Part shown: piece by piece, positions 59,106 through 64,000 of the stretch
Layout of the letters: the number at the start of each line of letters is the position of its first letter
Position numbering within the stretch: the stretch's first letter is position 1
NCBI GenBank assembly: GCA_963836775.1
Contig: CAWIKR010000002.1
Coordinates: 558,001-622,000, forward strand
DNA: 64,000 nt
Direction of reading: 5' to 3'
Source: DASQPR01 sp963836775
GTDB lineage: Bacteria; Actinomycetota; Actinomycetes; Mycobacteriales; Micromonosporaceae
The notes under the pieces: model-generated
Databases searched by the model: none
Seen by the model: the letters and a program-made list of their open reading frames with translations, nothing else
What the model was told of the DNA's origin: nothing
Made by a program: the position numbers and the translations under genes

Positions 59106-59715
59106 CGATCACTCTCCGCGTTCACGCAGTCGCAGATCGACACAACGCAAGCAACAAGTGCTGGCGGTTGCCTGCCGGGTGATCGCCGATCGGGGCGCCG
59201 ACGCCACCCGATTCGCCGACGTGGCCACCACGGCCGCGGTCGGTGTCAGCACCCTCCAGTATTACTTCGGCAGTCGCGAGGCGATGCTGGTCGCTGCGTT
59301 CCGGTTCGCGGCCGACCGGGACATCGAAACGGTCCGCGCGGCGCTCTCCGGGATCGCCGACCCCCGAGACCAGTTGCGGCACATCACCACCGTGCTGACC
59401 GGCGATGCGGCGCTCGACGGCGGCTACAGCTGGCGGCTCTGGATCGAGTCGTGGCGCTGGGCGGTCCGCGACCCGGGGGTGCACGCCGACGTCGTGCGCG
59501 ACTACGCCACCTGGCGCGACGTCATCGCCAGTACGCTCGCCCGCGGCGTCGCGATTGGACGGTTCCGCGCCGACCTTGATGTGCGTACCGCGGCGACCCA
59601 GGTGCTGGCACTCACCGACGGCCTGGCCTTGCCGCTCGCGCTCGGCAGCCAAGCGATCGACGCGGATCAGGCGGCCGTGGCACTGCAGGGTGCGCTAGCG
59701 CGACTCACCCGATGA
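59098..59715 (+). CDS. TetR-family transcriptional regulator
   Basis: GTG 59098 gives 205 residues: QRKQQVLAVACRVIADRGAD and FADVATTAAVGVSTLQYYFG form the TetR helix-turn-helix, and the C-terminal part is a ligand-binding domain (TetR_C-like). It overlaps the upstream acetyltransferase. Its 3' end overlaps the convergent agmatinase-family gene by 21 bp. Targets are unknown. Confidence 0.9.
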   Translation: MADDHSPRSRSRRSTQRKQQVLAVACRVIADRGADATRFADVATTAAVGVSTLQYYFGSREAMLVAAFRFAADRDIETVRAALSGIADPRDQLRHITTVLTGDAALDGGYSWRLWIESWRWAVRDPGVHADVVRDYATWRDVIASTLARGVAIGRFRADLDVRTAATQVLALTDGLALPLALGSQAIDADQAAVALQGALARLTR

Positions 59716-60744
59716 CCCTTTGCCTCGCCCCTTGAGCAGCGGGGTTGCCCGATTCCACGGAACCGTCGCGCCGTCGGCGGCATCCTTCTTGCGCCGCGCC
59801 ATGCCGGACAGCGCCTCCAGCACCACGCGATTGCCGAGCAGCGCCGTGATCTCGGCATGGTCGTAGGGCGGTGACACCTCGACCACGTCGACGCCCGCGA
59901 TCGGCAGCTCATAACAGATGCGGGACACCGCGTCGAGCAGCTGCCGGGACGTCATGCCGCCCGGCTCGGGAGTGCCGGTGCCGGGTGCGTGGCCGGGATC
60001 GCAGACGTCGACGTCGACCGACAGGAACACCGCGTGGCACTCGTCCAGAGCGATGCGGAACGCCTCGTCGAGCACATCATCGAGACCGCGGGCGACGATC
60101 TCGCTCATGTGGAACGAGTTCATGCCCTGGTCGGCCATCCAGTCCAGAGTTTCCGGCTCGGGCCAGTAGCCGCGCAGGCCGAGCTGCAGGAACCGATCAC
60201 CCCGCACGGCTCCGGACTCGATCAGGCGCCGCATCGGCTGGCCGTGGCCGTAGAGCGAACCGAAGGTGATGTCGCCGGTGTCGGCGTGCGCGTCGAAGTG
60301 AATCACCGAGACGCGGCCGGCGCCGTGGTGCCGGGACACTCCGGTGGCGTCCGGCCAGGTGATGGTGTGATCGCCGCCGAGGATCACCGGAACCGCGCCA
60401 TGCGTCGCGAGAAAGGCGACCGCCTCTTCGATAGCGGCGCAACTGCGCTGCACCTCGCCGCTGTAGACCTCGATGTCACCGGCATCCATCACGGTCAGGT
60501 CCTGGGTCAGGGCGTCCACTCGCATCGCCATGTGCGGCCGGGATCCGTCGTGCGGCAGGTAGTCGGTGCCCCGGATGGCGCTCGGGCCGAATCGAGTGCC
60601 GGGCCGGTGCGAGGTGCCACCGTCGAACGGTGCGCCGATGATCACCACATCCGCGTCGGCATACGTCTCCGGTTCCCGCCAGTTGCAGGCCGGGACCCCG
60701 AGGAAGGTGAAGTCCGGTCCATACATCGCGCCGTACCGGCTCAT
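59695..60744 (-). CDS. Agmatinase/arginase (ureohydrolase) family enzyme
   Basis: The 349-residue protein has all manganese-binding motifs: VILGGDHTITWP, VIHFDAHADTGD and LSVDVDVCDPGHAPGTGTPE. The last is the SxDxDxxDPxxxPGxGTPE of the arginase family. It may be agmatinase or a guanidine-type ureohydrolase. The length is a little above that of classic agmatinases because of a long Lys/Gly-rich tail. Confidence 0.92.
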   Translation of the reverse strand: MSRYGAMYGPDFTFLGVPACNWREPETYADADVVIIGAPFDGGTSHRPGTRFGPSAIRGTDYLPHDGSRPHMAMRVDALTQDLTVMDAGDIEVYSGEVQRSCAAIEEAVAFLATHGAVPVILGGDHTITWPDATGVSRHHGAGRVSVIHFDAHADTGDITFGSLYGHGQPMRRLIESGAVRGDRFLQLGLRGYWPEPETLDWMADQGMNSFHMSEIVARGLDDVLDEAFRIALDECHAVFLSVDVDVCDPGHAPGTGTPEPGGMTSRQLLDAVSRICYELPIAGVDVVEVSPPYDHAEITALLGNRVVLEALSGMARRKKDAADGATVPWNRATPLLKGRGKGSSGESR

Positions 60745-60888
60745 GCCGCTCCGCCCATCCAGTCGTCGGTGCCCTCTGCTCGCACCGTAGCCCTCGGACC
60801 GACGCGACCGGGGACCGTATGGAGATCAGGTGTGGATCTCTGGCCGAATTCCCTTGGCCTCGGCCGGGCGAGCGCATAACGTCCATCC

Positions 60889-61974
60889 GTGATCGAAAAC
60901 CGCCGTGGTTACGGCATCGGCCTGGCCGGACGCTTCTACGAAAAGGTGGTGGCACCCCGGCTCGCCGACCAGCCGCACGCGGCGGCTCTGCTCGGCCCCG
61001 GTTCCGAAGTGCTGGGCTATGACGACGCCACCTCAACCGACCACGGTTTCGGCCCCCGGGTCCAGATCTTCGTGGCGGACTCGGAGGCTGTGGCCACGAC
61101 CGCGCAGCGCCTCGCCGACCTGGACGGGGCGTTCGAGGGCATGCCGGTGCGATTCCCCCGGTACGACGGCGAACCCGCCACTCACCAGGTTCCGGTCACC
61201 ACGCCGGCCGAGTTCTTCATCGGCCGGCTCGGTGTCGATCCGGCGGCCGGGCTGTCGGTCGCCGATTGGCTCCTGATCCCGACCCAGGTGCTCGGCACCA
61301 TGGTCGCCGGAGCCGTCTTCCATGATCCGGATGAAGAGCTGGCCAATCGTCGGGCAGCGCTGGAGTGGTATCCGGATGACGTCTGGCGCTACGCGCTGGC
61401 GTCGGCGTGGCTGCGGATCGGCCAGGAGGAACCGTTTGTCGGCCGGGCCGGCGCTCGTGGCGACGACCTGGGTTCCCGGATCGTCGCGGCTCGTTTGATC
61501 CGCGAGATGATGCGGCTGACGTTCCTGCTGGAGCGGCGCTATCCGCCGTACCCGAAATGGTTTGGCCACGCGTTCGCGGAGCTGAAGCTGGCGGGCAGGA
61601 TGGCCCCGCTGCTGGATCGGGCCCTTCTGACCGCTTTTTGGCGGGACCGCGAGGCCGCCCTGTGCGAGGCCGCCCGCCTCCTCGGCATCGCGACCAACGA
61701 GCTGGGACTGGCCGAACCGATCGACCCGGCACCCCGGCAGTTTCACCAGCGGGACATTCAGGTCCCCGGCAGCGAGCGCTACACGATCGCGCTCACTCAG
61801 GCGATCTCGGATCCGGCTATGTGTGCCGTTCTGGAGCACTTCGGACATCGCCACGACGGCTCGGTGCCGAGCCTGCCGGGGACCATCGACCAGGCGATCG
61901 ACTCGACCGACGTGCTCGGCGACGTCGCTGGCTGCCGAGCCGCGGCAGCTCTACTAGGGGTTTCCGGCACCTAG
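60889..61974 (+). CDS. DUF4037 domain protein
   Basis: The 361-residue protein matches DUF4037: GRFYEKVVAPRLADQPHAAA, GPGSEVLGYDDATSTDHGFG near the start (nucleotidyltransferase-like GS and Asp motif), RIGQEEPFVGRAGARGDDLG and RRYPPYPKWFGHAFAELK. The family belongs to the nucleotidyltransferase-related DUFs; the reaction is unknown. GTG 60889. Confidence 0.85.
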   Translation: MIENRRGYGIGLAGRFYEKVVAPRLADQPHAAALLGPGSEVLGYDDATSTDHGFGPRVQIFVADSEAVATTAQRLADLDGAFEGMPVRFPRYDGEPATHQVPVTTPAEFFIGRLGVDPAAGLSVADWLLIPTQVLGTMVAGAVFHDPDEELANRRAALEWYPDDVWRYALASAWLRIGQEEPFVGRAGARGDDLGSRIVAARLIREMMRLTFLLERRYPPYPKWFGHAFAELKLAGRMAPLLDRALLTAFWRDREAALCEAARLLGIATNELGLAEPIDPAPRQFHQRDIQVPGSERYTIALTQAISDPAMCAVLEHFGHRHDGSVPSLPGTIDQAIDSTDVLGDVAGCRAAAALLGVSGT

Positions 61975-62028
61975 ATACGCTGAGTACCCTCGACCCCGCC
62001 GAACCCCCGGCGGCGACGGAGGCCTGAC

Positions 62029-62985
62029 GTGACGATCGCGCTGCGCGCACTGGTGGGAGCCGTGCTGGCTCTCAGCCTGGCCGCCTGCGGCTCCTCCGCG
62101 AAGCCGGAGTGGCAATCGGGATCGACACCGGCCGTCGCCGGGAGCGGCTCGGCGAGCCCGCCCACCGCACCGAATCCGAGCCCGTCAGTGACCAAACCAT
62201 CCGCCACGCCGCCGGGTCCGTCGCTGATCACGTCGGCCCGGCTGACCGCCGCCCGGAAGCTGATCGCCGCCAAGCCGGGCGTTCTCGGCATCATCGTGTA
62301 TGACCGCGAAACCGGCGACGCATTCCGCGAGGGCACCACGACTCATCTGACCTGGACCGCGTCGACGATCAAGCTGGCGATCGTCACCGAATTGCTGGAG
62401 AAGCAACGGGCCGGCTCGATCCACCTCAGCTCGAAGGATCGCAGCGACATCGCCGACATCCTGAACTGGTCGAGCGATGACGCCGCCACCGAGCTGTGGC
62501 ACAAGTACGGCGACGACGCCCTGGTGCCGAGGATGACGTCGACCTACGGCATGAAGACGCTCACGTTCATCGACGGCTTCAAGAGGTTCTGGGGGCACAT
62601 GAAGTGCACTCCCGAAGACCTGATGCACCTCATCAAATATGTGATGACGAAGCTGAACTCCACCGATCGCGCCTACATCGTCAACGCGATGCAACACGTC
62701 GGTTCGATCCAGCGGTGGGGAGTCTGGGCCGCCGGGACGGACCTGCATCCGGGCACCAAGGACGGCTGGTCGATCGAGCCGGACAACGGCTCCAAGCACT
62801 GGGTGACCAATGCCGTCGGCTTCGCCGGGCCAAACCAGCGTTACCTGGTCGCTCTGATGTATGAACTGCCGCCCGATCTGGAGATCGGCGACGGCGTGCA
62901 CGCGGTCAGCGACCTGGTCGCGACGATCTTCGGCGCGAAGGTGCCGGCCACGGTCACGGTGCCCGATCCGAGCACTGGTCTTTAA
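62029..62985 (+). CDS. Lipoprotein with beta-lactamase/transpeptidase-like serine hydrolase domain
   Basis: GTG 62029 gives 318 residues. The N-terminus is a lipoprotein signal with LSLAAC (Cys20 lipidated), followed by a Pro/Ser/Ala-rich linker (about 25-65) and a serine-hydrolase domain. The nucleophile motif is Ser112-x-x-Lys115 in TASTIKLA, and SSDD at 148-151 takes the place of the SDN loop. The KTG-type motif is degenerate (TKDGWS). It is probably a class A beta-lactamase-like or D,D-peptidase-like protein on the cell surface. Confidence 0.8.
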   Translation: MTIALRALVGAVLALSLAACGSSAKPEWQSGSTPAVAGSGSASPPTAPNPSPSVTKPSATPPGPSLITSARLTAARKLIAAKPGVLGIIVYDRETGDAFREGTTTHLTWTASTIKLAIVTELLEKQRAGSIHLSSKDRSDIADILNWSSDDAATELWHKYGDDALVPRMTSTYGMKTLTFIDGFKRFWGHMKCTPEDLMHLIKYVMTKLNSTDRAYIVNAMQHVGSIQRWGVWAAGTDLHPGTKDGWSIEPDNGSKHWVTNAVGFAGPNQRYLVALMYELPPDLEIGDGVHAVSDLVATIFGAKVPATVTVPDPSTGL

Positions 62986-62997
62986 CTGGTAGTCGCG

Positions 62998-63132
62998 ATG
63001 AGCGCGGTCACCGCCAACGGTGGCGCCGTCGTCGTGCCACCGTTCACCATCAGCGGCGTGGGTCGTGGTTGCTACATCACCGATCCGGCCGGCCTCATTC
63101 TGGGCCTGCACCACTACGATCCGAGCGCCTGA
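62998..63132 (+). pseudogene. C-terminal fragment of a VOC protein
   Basis: A 44-residue frame from ATG 62998, directly after an in-frame stop, with NGGAVVVPPFTISGVGRGCY and ITDPAGLILGLHHYDP. This is the last third of a VOC/glyoxalase-like domain and cannot fold alone. It is probably the remains of a deleted gene. Confidence 0.6.
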
Positions 63133-63139
63133 CCGGACC

Positions 63140-63895
63140 CTACGGCGTTATCTGCGCCTTCATCAGCGCCTCGACCAGCGCGCGATCACCCCCGATGCGC
63201 ACCGACCCGACCGGGGTGCGCTGCCAGAACCAGAGGTAGAGCGCTTCGGCGGGAGCTGCAATCGTGGCGACCGGCGCGGTCGCCTCCACGTCGAAGGTCA
63301 CCGTCGGCGACGGACCTTCGGACGGTTCGAGAGCCCACTGCCAGTCGACATCGACGGCCCGGACCTGGATCGGGCCGGGCAGATCCGGTAGTGGTTTCCC
63401 GTCCCACCGGTGGGCCACCGGGAGCATCGTCCGCAGTACCTCGTCGACACCGTCGGCGGCCAGCACGGCGTCGATCGTCATCATCCGGCCGGCGGCGGTC
63501 TCGGCATCGAACCGATGGATCGTCGTCTCGTGCAGCTGCCGCCGGAACCAGAACGCCTTGACCCGCGGCACCACCGAGAAATTCCAGCAGGGATCGGCGG
63601 GATCTGCCCCGGCGAGCACCGCGAGCAAGTGGTCGGCGCACTCCCGATACCAAGAAGGGGGATCCGCGCCCTCGCCCGGACCTGGGAACGAACTGCCGCG
63701 CTTGCCGCTGGCGAGGGTGTCCGCCGCCCACAGGTGCACCCGGCCCAGGTGGCTGATCAGCCCGGAGAGCCCCCAGCGGCTGCTGATGGCGACCGGAAGA
63801 GTCGGGTCAGCGGTGCGGGCCACCGCCTCGAAGCCGGCCATCTGCGACTCCAGCGCGGCCAGGCACGCGGCCGGACCTAGCAACGTCTCGGTCAT
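63140..63895 (-). CDS. Maleylpyruvate isomerase family, mycothiol-dependent enzyme
   Basis: The 251-residue protein has the DinB-like MDMPI domain: SSRWGLSGLISHLGRVHLWA, SWYRECADHLLAVLAGADPA and RRQLHETTIHRFDAETA, with the metal His residues in HLGRVH and RQLHETTIHR. A C-terminal domain (about 165-245) with ALYLWFWQRTPVG is the second half of the family. It uses mycothiol, which indicates an actinomycete host. The start is ATG 63895. Confidence 0.9.
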   Translation of the reverse strand: MTETLLGPAACLAALESQMAGFEAVARTADPTLPVAISSRWGLSGLISHLGRVHLWAADTLASGKRGSSFPGPGEGADPPSWYRECADHLLAVLAGADPADPCWNFSVVPRVKAFWFRRQLHETTIHRFDAETAAGRMMTIDAVLAADGVDEVLRTMLPVAHRWDGKPLPDLPGPIQVRAVDVDWQWALEPSEGPSPTVTFDVEATAPVATIAAPAEALYLWFWQRTPVGSVRIGGDRALVEALMKAQITP

Positions 63896-63967
63896 GGCTC
63901 GATGATGCCGTCCGGGACCGACAAATTCGCTACCCGGTCCCCGTGCCGATGGGTAACGTCGGCCGGC

Positions 63968-64000
63968 GTGACGATTGACTATCAGTGGCGTGGAACGTTC
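63968..64000 (+). CDS. Start of an acetyltransferase-like gene (cut by window end)
   Basis: GTG 63968 opens MTIDYQWRGTF and runs off the window. The 11 residues resemble the start of GNAT acetyltransferases of the VTIDYxWRG type. Too little is visible for a firm call. Confidence 0.35.
   Translation, partial: MTIDYQWRGTF

Noticed and set aside
1..64000. A prophage, restriction-modification system or biosynthetic gene cluster
   Set aside because: No structural phage genes, no paired methylase/nuclease genes and no core biosynthetic enzymes are present; the methyltransferases are isolated small-molecule types.

Overview
This 64 kb window is chromosomal DNA from a high-GC actinomycete. Supporting signs are the strong G/C bias at third codon positions, a mycothiol-dependent maleylpyruvate isomerase family protein, DUF3040 and GPGG-motif small membrane proteins, an ANTAR-domain protein, SigJ (ECF41) and SigB/SigF-type sigma factors, a dnaG/tRNA-Asn neighbourhood, and a remnant of an actinomycete integrative and conjugative element (AICE). 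I cannot fix the order or genus from the sequence alone.

Layout. 1-5.7 kb: a cut-off DUF3800 protein, an unknown Cys-pair protein, a secreted sedolisin, a TetR/DUF1772 divergent pair with three phased operator palindromes, a two-domain VOC protein and a DUF1905 protein. 5.9-6.5 kb: a minus-strand array of seven tRNA genes (Glu-CTC, Gly-TCC, Asp-GTC, Glu-TTC, Val-TAC, His-GTG, Arg-CCG in transcription order), several with unusual structural features. 6.8-14.6 kb: methyltransferase, ECF41 sigma factor with a DUF6220 membrane neighbour, DinB, PHP hydrolase, MFS exporter, YCII protein and a frameshifted acetyltransferase. 14.73-23.26 kb: an AICE remnant bounded by a 37-bp direct repeat of the 3' part of a tRNA-Ile2(CAT) gene. 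It keeps an intact integrase and a rep-xis-int order, but rep and xis have lost their 5' ends. An OLD/TOPRIM-like fragment is truncated at the same junction as rep, no transfer gene is seen, and the rest is small membrane and hypothetical genes plus a likely Imm10 immunity protein.

24.6-38.3 kb is the most coherent region. It is a general-stress-type signalling island: an ANTAR-GAF-PAS-PP2C phosphatase, a STAS/ATPase fusion, a response-regulator-PP2C phosphatase, a CHASE3 histidine kinase (frameshifted), a lone response regulator, a STAS anti-anti-sigma factor and a SigB/SigF-family sigma factor. Between them lie small membrane proteins (two GPGG paralogues, DUF3040, others), a DksA-type zinc-finger protein and an acidic protein with about fourteen 30-bp repeats. 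At least four intergenic sites match the SigF/SigB promoter form GTTT-N15/16-GGGTA well and three more match more weakly. I infer that the sigma factor at 37.4 kb drives these genes and that the kinase, phosphatases and STAS proteins control it by partner switching.

38.4-64 kb is ordinary chromosome: phosphotransferases, crotonase, a thiamine-binding MTH1187 protein, an MFS gene with a 3' frameshift, methyltransferase, an FtsX-ectodomain-only protein, tRNA-Asn, a three-gene ABC-2 exporter, dnaG, an ECF sigma factor coupled to a YCII protein, an APC permease, an internally deleted IS630 transposase, a fusion protein with a P-loop kinase domain, an esterase, an agmatinase-family enzyme, a DUF4037 protein and a beta-lactamase-like lipoprotein. 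Four otherwise good genes carry single frameshifts, so either pseudogenes or assembly errors should be considered.
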